Source: Amycolatopsis sp. NBC_01488 (GTDB taxonomy: Bacteria; Actinomycetota; Actinomycetes; Mycobacteriales; Pseudonocardiaceae). Taken from it: DNA of 64,000 nt. The position numbers and the translations under genes are program-made. Position 1 is the first letter of the stretch. Each line of letters begins with the position of its first letter. The stretch covers positions 1,492,001 through 1,556,000 of the forward strand of contig NZ_CP109434.1 of assembly GCF_036227105.1 (NCBI RefSeq), read 5' to 3'. Below the pieces are notes generated by a model. The model saw only the letters and a list, made by a program, of their open reading frames with translations. It had not been told where the DNA came from and ran no database searches. Positions 43,198-51,440 of this stretch are shown piece after piece.

Positions 43198-43926
43198 GTG
43201 CCCGACCACGACTACGTCGACCCCTACCTCGCCTCGCTGTACGACGCGATGAACCCGCGGGAAAGCAGCGGCGACTTCGCGTTCTACCTGCCGAAGATCA
43301 TGGCGGCGGAGTCAGTGCTCGACGTCGGCTGCGGCACCGGGTCGCTGCTGCACTGGGCCCGCGAGTCCGGTCACGGAGGACGGCTCGTCGGCCTCGACCC
43401 CGCCGAGGGCATGCTCATCCAGGCCCGCCGCCGCGACGACGTCGAGTGGGTGCACGGCGATTTGTCGACCGCCGGCTGGGACGGCGAGTTCGACTTCGCG
43501 GTGATGACCGGGCACGCGTTCCAGGTGCTGCTCACCGACGACGAACTGCGGACGGCGTTCTCGGCGGTCCGGCGAGCCCTGAAGCCCGGCGGCCGGTTCG
43601 GCTTCGACACCCGCAATCCCGCCGCCCGCGGCTGGGAGCGCTGGACGCCGTCGAACGTCTGGGAAGCCGGCGAAGTGCGGTCGTGGAACGACGCTGGGCC
43701 GTTCGAGAACGGGTACGTCAGCTTCACGACGACGTACGAAAGCCCTCAGTGGGACGCGCCGCAGTACAGCGAAAGCACGTTGCGCTTCCTCGACGTTCCG
43801 GCGCTGTCGACGTTCATCGAGGAAGCCGGGCTGGTCGTCGACGAGCAGTACGGCTACTGGGACCGCACGCCGGTGACCGACACGAGTCCCGAGATCATCA
43901 CGATCGTGCGGCGCCCCCTCACCTGA
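43198..43926 (+). CDS. Class I SAM-dependent methyltransferase
   Basis: This 242-aa enzyme has VLDVGCGTGSLLHWA (motif I, near residue 41), LVGLDPAEGMLIQARR, FDFAVMTGHAFQVL and RALKPGGRFGFDTRNP. It starts YVDPYLASLYDAMNP, as in several small-molecule methyltransferases. The GTG at 43198 is used. Its last 8 bp overlap the end of the convergent dnaE2 gene. The substrate is unknown. Confidence 0.9.
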   Translation: MPDHDYVDPYLASLYDAMNPRESSGDFAFYLPKIMAAESVLDVGCGTGSLLHWARESGHGGRLVGLDPAEGMLIQARRRDDVEWVHGDLSTAGWDGEFDFAVMTGHAFQVLLTDDELRTAFSAVRRALKPGGRFGFDTRNPAARGWERWTPSNVWEAGEVRSWNDAGPFENGYVSFTTTYESPQWDAPQYSESTLRFLDVPALSTFIEEAGLVVDEQYGYWDRTPVTDTSPEIITIVRRPLT

Positions 43927-46900
43927 AGTCGCGCGACTTCGCCTTGATCCGCATCGGCAGCGCCTCGACGCGGTCGGCGAGGACGCTGACCACGCCGTCG
44001 GCCTTCTCCACCACCCCGCGGATCAGCAGCGCCGGGCTGGCGCGCGCGACGCGGTGGTAGCGCTGCCACAGGCCGAGCGTGCAGATCACGTTGACCATCC
44101 CCGTCTCGTCCTCGATGTTGAGGAAGGTGACGCCGCCCGCGGTCGCCGGGCGCTGCCGGTGCGTGACGGCGCCGCCGACCAGCACGCGCGCGCCGTCTTG
44201 GAGGTCGGCCAGGCCGTTCGCCGGGACGACGCCGAGCGCGTCGAGGCGGTCGCGGATGAACTCCGTCGGGTAGCTGTCCGGCGAGACGCCGGTGGCCCAG
44301 ACGTCCGCCGCCGCGAGGTCGAGGCCGTCCATCCCGGGCAGCACCGGCGCCTGCGCGCCGACCAGGCCCGGCAGCTTCTCAGGGCGTTCCCCGGCGACGG
44401 CACCCGCGGTCCACAGCGCCTGCCGCCGGTCGCCGCCGAACCCGACGAACGCGCCGGCCGTGGCCAGCGCCTCGATCTGCGGGGTCTTCAGCCGCACGCG
44501 GCGCGCGACGTCGGCCATGTCGGTGTAGTCGCCGTTCGTGAGCCGCTCGGCGACGATCCGCTTCGCGACGTCCTCGCCGATCATCCGGACGGTGCTCAAC
44601 CCGGTGCGCACGTCGTGGAACTTCCCGTCGCCTGGTTCCAGGGTGGCGTGCGGCAGGCTGCGGTTGATGTCCGGTCCGTGCACGGTGACGCCGTGGCGCC
44701 GCGCGTCGGCGACCAGCGACTGCGGCGAGTAGAAGCCCATCGGCTGCGCGCGCAGCAGGCCCGCCAGGAACGCGTCCGGGTGGTAGAACTTGAAGTAGGC
44801 ACTGGAAAACACGAGGTGCGCGAAGCTCAGCGCGTGGCTCTCGGGGAAGCCGAAGTTCGCGAACGCTTTGAGCTTCAAGAAGATCTGCTGCGCCAGCTCG
44901 TCTTCGACGCCGTTCGCGGCGGCTCCCTCGAGGAACCGCTCGCGCAGCCGCTCCATCTTCCGGTCCGAGCGCTTCGAGCCCATCGCGTGCCGCAGCTGGT
45001 CGGCCTCCGCCGCGGTGAAGTTCGCGACGTCCAGCGCGATCTGCATCATCTGTTCCTGGAACAGCGGCACGCCTTTGGTCTTGTGCAGCGCGTTCTTCAG
45101 CAGCGGGTGGTCGTAGTCCCACTGCTCGATCCCCTGCTTGCGGCGGATGTAGGGGTGCACCGAGCCGCCCTGGATCGGGCCGGGCCGGATCAGCGCCACC
45201 TCCACCGCGAGGTCGTAGAACTCGGTGGGCCGCAGCCGCGGCAGCGTCGCCAGCTGCGCGCGGCTTTCGACCTGGAACACGCCGATCGCGTCGGCGCGGC
45301 AGAGCATGCCGTAGATGTTCTGGTCGGTGAGGTCCAGCTCGGCGAGGTCGATCTGCTCGCCCTTGTACTCCTCGACGAGGTCGAGCATGTAGTGCAGCGC
45401 GGAGAGCATCCCGAGGCCGAGCAGGTCGAACTTGACGAGCCCGGCGGCCGCGCAGTCCTCCTTCTCCCACTGGATGACGCTGCGGTTCTCCATCCGCGCC
45501 CACTCGACCGGCACGACCTGGCTCACCGGCTCGTGGCACATGACCATCCCGCCGGAGTGGATGCCCAGGTGCCGCGGGAAGTCCTCGAGCGCGAACGCGA
45601 GCTGAATGACCTCGTCCGGGATGTCGTGGTCGTGGTCCTTTTCGGTGCTGCGCAGGGAACCCCAGCGGTCGATCTGCTTGCTCCAGGCGTCCTGCTGGCC
45701 CGGCGAGTAGCCCAGCGCGCGTGCGGCGTCGCGGACCGCGGACCGGGCCCGGTAGGTGATCACGTTCGCGACCTGCGCGGTGCGCAGGCGGCCGTGTTTC
45801 TCGAAGACGTACTGGATGGCTTCTTCGCGGCGGTCGGACTCGATGTCGAGGTCGATGTCCGGGTAGCCGTCGCGGTCCGGGGCGAGGAAACGCTCGAACA
45901 GCAGCTTGTTGGCCACCGAGTCGACCTTCGTGATGCCGAGCGCGTAACAGACGGCCGAGTTCGCGGCCGAGCCGCGGCCCTGGCAGAGGATGTTGTGGTC
46001 GTTGCAGAACCGCACGATGTCCCAGACGATCAGGAAGTAGCCGGGAAAGCCGAGCTGCTCGATGATCTCCAGTTCGTGCCGGATCTGTTCGTGTGCCTTT
46101 TCCTCGTGCGGCTTGCCCTTGAACCGCTCTTCCGCACCTTTCCACGTCAATTCTTGGAGGTAGGCCGCTTCGGTACCGCCACCGGGGACGTCGAAGGGCG
46201 GCAGCTTCGGGGCGATCAGCTTGAGCGGGAACGCGCATTCCATGCCGAGCAGGGCGGAGCGGCGGACGGCGCCGGGGTAGCGCCGGAACAGGACGTCCAT
46301 TTCGGCACCGCTGCGGAGGAACGCCGTCCCGGCCGCGGGCAGCCAGCCCTCCAGCTCGTCGATGCCGCGACGCGCGCGGATCGCGGCGAGCGCGTCGGCG
46401 AGCGGGGCGCGTTCCGGCCGGGCGTAGTGCGCGGCGGTGGTGGCGACGGTCGGGAGCTTCAGTTCGTCGGCGAGCTTCGTCAGGACGTCGTTGTGGGTGC
46501 TGTCGAGCGGCTGGCGGTGGTCGGTGAGCTCGACGTAGACGTTGTCGTGGCCGAAGCGGTCTCTCAGTTCTTTCAGTTTCTCCGCGGCCGCCGCCGGACC
46601 GTGCGTGACGAGGGCGGAGCGCACCGCGCCTTTGCGGCAGCCGGTGAGCACGACGCACTGCCCAGTGACCTCCTCGGCGACCGCGCCGAGGTCGTAGATC
46701 GGTTTGCCCTTCTCGGCGTTTTCGTGGATCTGGCCGGCGGTGATGGCGCGGCAGAGGGCCCGGTAGCCCTGATCACCGCGGGCGAGCAGCAGGAGGTGTT
46801 CGCCTTCGGGGTCGGCGACGCCGTTCTGCGGGTTCCGGAGGCCGAAGCTGAGTTCGGTACCGAAGACGGTGTTGACGCCCAGTTCCCGGGCGGCCTCGGC

Positions 46901-47224
46901 GAAGCGGACGACACCGTACATGCCGTCGTGGTCGGTGAGGGCGATGGCGTCGAGCTGCAGCCGCGCGGCTTCCTCGACGAGCTCTTCGGGGTGACTGGCA
47001 CCGTCGAGGAAGCTGAAGTTGGAGTGGCAGTGCAACTCGGCGTAGGGGACGCGGACGGCCTCGCCGCCGTCGTCGTTGCGCCGCGTGGGGAGGCTTTGCG
47101 GCCGTTGGTAGGCCTCCCGCTTGCGGCCCCAGGCGGGGCTGTCGCCGTGGTCGCCGGGAGGCATCCCGCCGGCGAGGGTGCGGGCGAGGTCCTTCCAGCG
47201 GACGGGAGGGTTGTTCCAGCCCAT
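43919..47224 (-). CDS. dnaE2: Error-prone DNA polymerase DnaE2
   Basis: This 1101-aa C-family polymerase does translesion synthesis in the actinobacterial mutasome. It has an N-terminal PHP domain from about residue 61 (AELHCHSNFSFLDGASHPEE, ALTDHDGMYG), the polymerase core with CQGRGSAANS (414-423), the catalytic PDIDLDIES acidic motif (455-463), GIHSGGMVMC, and a C-terminal OB fold (VLVGGAVTHRQRPATAGG, FLNIEDETGMVNVI). It is the last gene of an SOS-controlled operon: the ATG directly follows the TAG of the uncharacterised 185-aa gene with no gap. The first 55 residues are outside the PHP domain and are of unclear role. Confidence 0.97.
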   Translation of the reverse strand: MGWNNPPVRWKDLARTLAGGMPPGDHGDSPAWGRKREAYQRPQSLPTRRNDDGGEAVRVPYAELHCHSNFSFLDGASHPEELVEEAARLQLDAIALTDHDGMYGVVRFAEAARELGVNTVFGTELSFGLRNPQNGVADPEGEHLLLLARGDQGYRALCRAITAGQIHENAEKGKPIYDLGAVAEEVTGQCVVLTGCRKGAVRSALVTHGPAAAAEKLKELRDRFGHDNVYVELTDHRQPLDSTHNDVLTKLADELKLPTVATTAAHYARPERAPLADALAAIRARRGIDELEGWLPAAGTAFLRSGAEMDVLFRRYPGAVRRSALLGMECAFPLKLIAPKLPPFDVPGGGTEAAYLQELTWKGAEERFKGKPHEEKAHEQIRHELEIIEQLGFPGYFLIVWDIVRFCNDHNILCQGRGSAANSAVCYALGITKVDSVANKLLFERFLAPDRDGYPDIDLDIESDRREEAIQYVFEKHGRLRTAQVANVITYRARSAVRDAARALGYSPGQQDAWSKQIDRWGSLRSTEKDHDHDIPDEVIQLAFALEDFPRHLGIHSGGMVMCHEPVSQVVPVEWARMENRSVIQWEKEDCAAAGLVKFDLLGLGMLSALHYMLDLVEEYKGEQIDLAELDLTDQNIYGMLCRADAIGVFQVESRAQLATLPRLRPTEFYDLAVEVALIRPGPIQGGSVHPYIRRKQGIEQWDYDHPLLKNALHKTKGVPLFQEQMMQIALDVANFTAAEADQLRHAMGSKRSDRKMERLRERFLEGAAANGVEDELAQQIFLKLKAFANFGFPESHALSFAHLVFSSAYFKFYHPDAFLAGLLRAQPMGFYSPQSLVADARRHGVTVHGPDINRSLPHATLEPGDGKFHDVRTGLSTVRMIGEDVAKRIVAERLTNGDYTDMADVARRVRLKTPQIEALATAGAFVGFGGDRRQALWTAGAVAGERPEKLPGLVGAQAPVLPGMDGLDLAAADVWATGVSPDSYPTEFIRDRLDALGVVPANGLADLQDGARVLVGGAVTHRQRPATAGGVTFLNIEDETGMVNVICTLGLWQRYHRVARASPALLIRGVVEKADGVVSVLADRVEALPMRIKAKSRDFR

Positions 47225-47782
47225 CTAGCGGCTCCCGGGCTCGTCAGCTTCGGTGCCGGGTCGCTGCTCCGCGGCTCGGCGGCGGTGCCAGTTGCTGGGG
47301 TGATTCCAGCGGCTCCGAGCTTCGGCCTCACTCATGCGGCGCGGCTCCGGCGACTCCTGTGGCGATCCTGACGCGTGATCGGGATGGCTCCGCTGGTCGG
47401 AGTCGGCTTCGCTCAGCGGCTGCGGCCGCCCGGCTTCCTCGCGCAGCCGCCCCGAGGGGTGATTCCGGCGGCTCCGCGCTTCGGCTTCGCTCATACGGCA
47501 ACCGTTCTCCCGCGACCAGCGCGGGACCGGCAGCACGATCACCGGGCACACCCACTCGTCGTCGGCGTCCGGCTGCTCGGCAGGCAACTGTCCCCTCACC
47601 GTCCAGCGTTCCGGCTCCGGCTGGGGTGCCGAGGTCGCGGGCCGATCGTCGGCCGCCCGTCCGCCGTCGGCCGGGGATGGTACTTCGCGTAGCCACTCGC
47701 GTTCCTCCGCCGCGCGGCGGGGTGTTGCCTCCGGTTCGGCGCGCAGCCAGGCCCGCAGCTTCCTTGCGTAGTCCTCGTCCAT
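47225..47782 (-). CDS. Uncharacterised mutasome-operon protein with degenerate repeats
   Basis: This 185-aa hydrophilic protein is unknown to me. The N-terminal part (MDEDYARKLRAWLRAEPEAT) is helical and the middle contains WVCPVIVLPVPRWSRENGCR. The C-terminal half has three degenerate repeats: RMSEAEARSRRNHPSG, LSEADSDQRSHPDHASG and RMSEAEARSRWNHPS. The ATG is 2 nt after the imuB stop, and the stop abuts the dnaE2 ATG, so it is translated with both. Its placement between ImuB and DnaE2 suggests a mutasome accessory, but the repeats and low complexity could also mean rapidly evolving filler. Confidence 0.7.
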   Translation of the reverse strand: MDEDYARKLRAWLRAEPEATPRRAAEEREWLREVPSPADGGRAADDRPATSAPQPEPERWTVRGQLPAEQPDADDEWVCPVIVLPVPRWSRENGCRMSEAEARSRRNHPSGRLREEAGRPQPLSEADSDQRSHPDHASGSPQESPEPRRMSEAEARSRWNHPSNWHRRRAAEQRPGTEADEPGSR

Positions 47783-47784
47783 GC

Positions 47785-49392
47785 TCAGTCGTACACTCCC
47801 TCGAGCGTCCACAGTGGATTTTCCGTGCCCGCGCAGTGCACCAGCACCGCCTCGGGCGGGTCGTCCGGCTCGCCCGCGAGCAGCAGCTGCAACCGCGCCC
47901 GGCGCGGGCCCGGTCTTCGGCGGTCGCCCGCCAGCGGCCACGGCCCCGCCCAGCCCACCACCTCCCGCGGTGGGCCGCCGGTGATGCTCAGCCCGTGCGG
48001 GACCGCCGTTAGCTGCTCGCGCGGCGTGATGCCCACCGGCCTGCCCTCGGCGTCGAAGACCTGGGCCGGCACCGGGCGGTCGAGGACGGTCGCCGGGGAC
48101 GGCGCCGGCAGCCGTCCGGGCCAGGTCGCGTCCGACGGCGTCGTCCCCTCGCGCGGGTCGCCCCACGGCACCAGCCGGACGCGCGCCGCCGGGTCACGGC
48201 CGCCGTCGAGCAGCGGTGTCACCACACCCTCCGGCCCGAGCACGCCCTGGACCCGCACGAACGCCCGCGCCGCGCGTTCGTCGTCCTCGTCGGAACGGCC
48301 GTTCTGCCACAGGTCGAGCTGCAGCGACCGCCCTTCGACGACCTCCTCGGGTTCGAGCCGCAGCCGCACGACGCCGGACGTCGGACGCCGGCCCGGCGCC
48401 GCGCGCAGCCAGCCTTCGAACTGCCAGCGCACGCGGTCGGCGACGCCGGCGGGCGTCAGCGGTTCCGCGCACCGCCACGCGCGGCCGAGATGTTCGCCCT
48501 CCTCGGTGACCGCGTAGATGCCGAGCCGGGTGCAGGCCAGGCCGTGCCCGGCCAGGCCCGCGCAGAACCGCGTTGCGAGGCCCTTGGCGAGGAACGCCGC
48601 GACGTCGACCCGCTCGACGACCGGGTCGAACTCCTCGGCCAGCGTCAGCTCGGGCGGCGGGCGTCGCCGCAGCGGCGGGCGTTCGGACCGGCCCCGCGCG
48701 AGCCGGTGCGCGAGCACGCCGGCGGCGCCGAACCGGTTGACGACGTCGCGCTCCGGGAGTTCCGCGAACGCGCCGAGCGTCCGCAACCCGAGCCGCCGCA
48801 ACAGGTCCACGAGCTCCGCGCGCTCGGCGCCGGGCTGGTCGAGCTCGGTGACGGGCAGCGGCGCGAGGAACTCGGCGACGCGCCCGGGTTCGACGAACTC
48901 CCCGCACCGGGCGGCGAGCGTCGCGGCGAACAGCCCTTCGGCCACGCCGACCTGGCATTCCACGCCGGCCGCGGCGGACACTTCGTCGACGAGCCGCTCG
49001 ACGAGGGCGTGCTCGCCGCCGAAGTACCCGGCGGCCCCGTCGACGGGAACGGCGACGAGCCCGGGCCGCACGACCTCGACCCCGACGACAAGGCCCTCGA
49101 CCGTCCGCGCGACGGCTTCGAAGAGCCGCGCGTCCCGGCCGTCGTCGGCCGCGAAGACGGCCAGGTCCGGACAGTTCGACTGCGCCTCCCGCCGCCGCAT
49201 CCCCCGCTTGACGCCGTTGCGCCGCGCGACGGCGTTGCTGGCGACAACCCGGTTCGCACTGAAGACGGCGGCGGGCGAGGTGACGGCCACCCCACCCACG
49301 GCCGCAGCGGCAACGACGGGCCAGTCCGGGCACCAGAGGACGAGCATCCGGGTGGGAAGGCCAGAAGACCGCCGTTGCGCGGGGACGGTCAT
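47785..49392 (-). CDS. imuB: ImuB, Y-family polymerase-like mutasome hub
   Basis: This 535-aa protein is a catalytically dead relative of Y-family polymerases. It recruits DnaE2 and ImuA' and binds the sliding clamp. It begins with LVLWCPDWPVVAAA near residue 17, where active Y polymerases have catalytic acids, and contains FEAVARTVEG and the helix-hairpin region LRRLGLRTLGAFAELPERDV. QLDLW at residues 358-362 is a good match to a beta-clamp-binding motif. The ATG at 49392 gives the conventional N-terminus. However, the same frame stays open upstream through the whole tandem-repeat array to 49815, a potential 141-residue heptad-repeat extension. The C-terminal domain includes VFDAEGRPVGITPREQL. 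Confidence 0.94.
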   Translation of the reverse strand: MTVPAQRRSSGLPTRMLVLWCPDWPVVAAAAVGGVAVTSPAAVFSANRVVASNAVARRNGVKRGMRRREAQSNCPDLAVFAADDGRDARLFEAVARTVEGLVVGVEVVRPGLVAVPVDGAAGYFGGEHALVERLVDEVSAAAGVECQVGVAEGLFAATLAARCGEFVEPGRVAEFLAPLPVTELDQPGAERAELVDLLRRLGLRTLGAFAELPERDVVNRFGAAGVLAHRLARGRSERPPLRRRPPPELTLAEEFDPVVERVDVAAFLAKGLATRFCAGLAGHGLACTRLGIYAVTEEGEHLGRAWRCAEPLTPAGVADRVRWQFEGWLRAAPGRRPTSGVVRLRLEPEEVVEGRSLQLDLWQNGRSDEDDERAARAFVRVQGVLGPEGVVTPLLDGGRDPAARVRLVPWGDPREGTTPSDATWPGRLPAPSPATVLDRPVPAQVFDAEGRPVGITPREQLTAVPHGLSITGGPPREVVGWAGPWPLAGDRRRPGPRRARLQLLLAGEPDDPPEAVLVHCAGTENPLWTLEGVYD

Positions 49393-49444
49393 GCGACCTC
49401 CCCCCGCAGGCCGCGAACGGCAGCTGAGCTGACGTGACGGAGGG

Positions 49445-49904
49445 GCCGCCAGGCGTGATCGAGCGGCCGACACGGGTGACGGGACGGTCGGCTCACGCGC
49501 TCGGAGAGTCGACTCGCGTGCTTGAAGAGTCGGCTCGCGCACCCGGAGAGTCGACTCGCGTACCTGGACGGTCGGCTCGCGTGCTTGAAGAGTCGGCTCG
49601 CGCACCCGGAGAGTCGACTCGCGTACCTGGACGGTCGGCTCGCGTGCTTGAAGAGTCGGCTCGCGCACCCGGAGAGTCGACTCGCGTACCTGGACGGTCG
49701 GCTCGCGTGCTTGAAGAGTCGGCTCGCGCACCCGGAGAGTCGACTCGCGTACCTGGACGGTCGGCTCGCGTGCTTGAAGGGTCGGCTCGCGTGAGTAGAG
49801 GGTCGACATGCGCACCCAGCTAGACGACGCGTGGACTCAGGTGGACGACACGCGTACCTGGGTGGATGGCACGTGGGCCTGGGTGGACGGCACGTTGGGT
49901 GGGG
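49445..49904. repeat. 63-bp higher-order tandem repeat array inside the mutasome operon
   Basis: A 21-bp unit with core GTCGRCTCGCGY repeats about 20 times. Three variants (ending GTGCTTGAAGA, GCACCCGGAGA and GTACCTGGACG) alternate to form a 63-bp block. Blocks begin at 49508, 49571, 49634 and 49697, and the last three are identical. More degenerate units extend to about 49445 on one side and 49904 on the other. Because 21 is divisible by 3, all frames stay open for long stretches, which creates spurious reading frames on both strands. The array lies between imuA' and imuB. Confidence 0.92.
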
Positions 49905-49954
49905 TGGGGCCGCGGCCGCGGCTGGGCGATGTGTCCACTGTGGACGGGTGGCCG

Positions 49955-50668
49955 TCATGCGGTGGCCTCGCGAGGGGGAACGCCACCGGTGGGGGCAGCT
50001 TCCGAATGGAGGGGAAGTGGCGCGCCGGCAGGACCGGGGAGCTGGAGGGTCGCCGAGAGCGGGCGGGCCGCCGCGCCGCGGCCGTGGACTCGCACCTGAG
50101 CCTGCCGCGCAGTCAGGTGACCGTAGCCATCCGACAGGCCGGTCCACGCCGAGAACCGGCACGACAGCTCGACGTCGGCCCCCGGCCACGCGCCGAACGC
50201 CAGCAGCACTGCCCCGCGGTGCCGGGCCCGGGCCGACAGCCGCCGCGCCACGGCTGCCTGGACCGGGTCCGCGTGGACCGCCACCACGTCCACGCCGTCG
50301 AGCAGGGCCGCGACCACCGCCGGGAGCTCCACTCCCGGACGCGGGACCAGCGCCACCCGGGCGAGGTCCACGCCGCACTCGGCCGCCGCCGCCAGCCCCA
50401 GCGACGGCATGCCGACCACGGCCGCCCACGACCCGGCGGCGGTGGCCTCGGCGAGCAGCGCGAGCAGCAGCGACGTGCCCCCGTGGACCGCCACCGTGCT
50501 CCCCCGCCGGAGCCCGGCGGACGGCAGCAGCCCGGCGAGCGCCGGGACGACCGGGAGCACCCTTCCCGCCGCCCGCGCGCGCTCGGCCTGGGCCGCCACC
50601 CGGCTCGCCGTGCTGACCCCGGGCAGGGCCGCCAGCCGGGCCACCGGCGGCTCCACCACAGCGGTCAC
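49955..50668 (-). CDS. imuA': ImuA' (RecA-fold mutasome accessory)
   Basis: This 237-aa protein has a degenerate RecA core: SAGLRRGSTVAVHGGTSLLL, where the Walker A lysine context is lost, WAAVVGMPSLGLAAAAECGVDL, and LDGVDVVAVHADPVQAAVARRL. In mycobacteria ImuA' binds ImuB and is needed for damage-induced mutagenesis. The GTG at 50668 is chosen because GGGGAGG lies 8 nt upstream; the GTG three codons earlier overlaps that sequence. It is the first gene after the LexA site. The 560 bp to imuB contain the repeat array instead of the usual short gap. Confidence 0.88.
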   Translation of the reverse strand: MTAVVEPPVARLAALPGVSTASRVAAQAERARAAGRVLPVVPALAGLLPSAGLRRGSTVAVHGGTSLLLALLAEATAAGSWAAVVGMPSLGLAAAAECGVDLARVALVPRPGVELPAVVAALLDGVDVVAVHADPVQAAVARRLSARARHRGAVLLAFGAWPGADVELSCRFSAWTGLSDGYGHLTARQAQVRVHGRGAAARPLSATLQLPGPAGAPLPLHSEAAPTGGVPPREATA

Positions 50669-50760
50669 CGCACGCACCTCCCCACCACGGACTGGGCCTG
50701 CGGTCGGGCCTCTCCCAAAACCCGACCGTCGGCACTGGTTCGCCGCGGGGAAGGCGGCGG

Positions 50761-50788
50761 TTCACGTCGAACACTTGTTCGACGTGAA
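50761..50788. promoter_or_regulatory. LexA-binding SOS box (extended palindrome)
   Basis: The core TCGAACACTTGTTCGA (50767-50782) matches the actinobacterial SOS box TCGAAC(4N)GTTCGA. The symmetry extends outward (TTCACG...CGTGAA) so that two perfect 13-bp arms flank a central CT. It lies 93 bp upstream of the imuA' start and should make the whole mutasome operon damage-inducible. Confidence 0.9.
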
Positions 50789-50904
50789 CAAGTCAACCGC
50801 GAACCACCCGACGTGTCAAGTCACCCACAGGTGGGACGCGAACCCCGGCGTGACAGCGGTAATGCGGTTGCCCGCGCCGAGCCCCGATCGCTAGACAGAT
50901 CCGC

Positions 50905-51393
50905 GTGGAGCTCACCGAAGCCGGGCCCGAAGACTGCCCGGAACTGCTCGTCCTGCAACGCTGCTGCTGGGTCCAGGAGGCCGTCCTCAACGACACCCTC
51001 GACATCCCCGCGCTGCACGAAACCCTCGAAGACGTCCGCGACTGGACGAAGACCTGGGCGGTGTGGGTCCTGCGCGACGGGCACCGGCTGGTCGGCGCGG
51101 TGCGCGCCCGGCTCGAGGGCGACCGCTGGGAGCTGGGCAGGCTGATGGTCGCGCCGGATCTGGCCGGCCGCGGGCTCGGCCGGCGGCTGCTCGAACACGC
51201 CGAAGCGCACGCACCCGCCGAGGCGCGCCGGTTCGCCCTGTTCACCGGCGCGCGCAGCACCCGCAACATCACGCTCTACGAGCGGGCCGGCTACCGGCTC
51301 ACCGACGCGCCGGTTGCCGCCGGCCACATCGACGACGCAGTGTACCTCGAGAAAGCCGTCACACAGCGCGAAAGTCCCGGTCCGCCCGCCTGA
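50905..51393 (+). CDS. GNAT-family N-acetyltransferase
   Basis: This 162-aa acetyltransferase has ELTEAGPEDCPELLVLQRCC at the start, the acetyl-CoA-binding motif GRLMVAPDLAGRGLGRRLLE (residues about 77-96) and ITLYERAGYRLTD near residue 128. It is divergent from the imuA' promoter region, 120 bp from the LexA palindrome. The substrate is unknown. The 16-residue tail after LEKAV is low-complexity. Confidence 0.88.
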   Translation: MELTEAGPEDCPELLVLQRCCWVQEAVLNDTLDIPALHETLEDVRDWTKTWAVWVLRDGHRLVGAVRARLEGDRWELGRLMVAPDLAGRGLGRRLLEHAEAHAPAEARRFALFTGARSTRNITLYERAGYRLTDAPVAAGHIDDAVYLEKAVTQRESPGPPA

Positions 51394-51440
51394 CGCTGCG
51401 GCGTCGGCTAGATTCCCCGGTGGACTTCTGGGGGTGGGCG

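Noticed and set aside
49434..49823. Plus-strand open frames across the tandem array that would encode heptad repeats such as GRSARVLEESARAPG
   Set aside because: The 21-bp period keeps every frame open on both strands, so open length is no evidence of coding; no start signals or operon context on the plus strand.
49445..49904. CRISPR array
   Set aside because: The repeats are contiguous 21-bp units with no unique spacers and no cas genes nearby.
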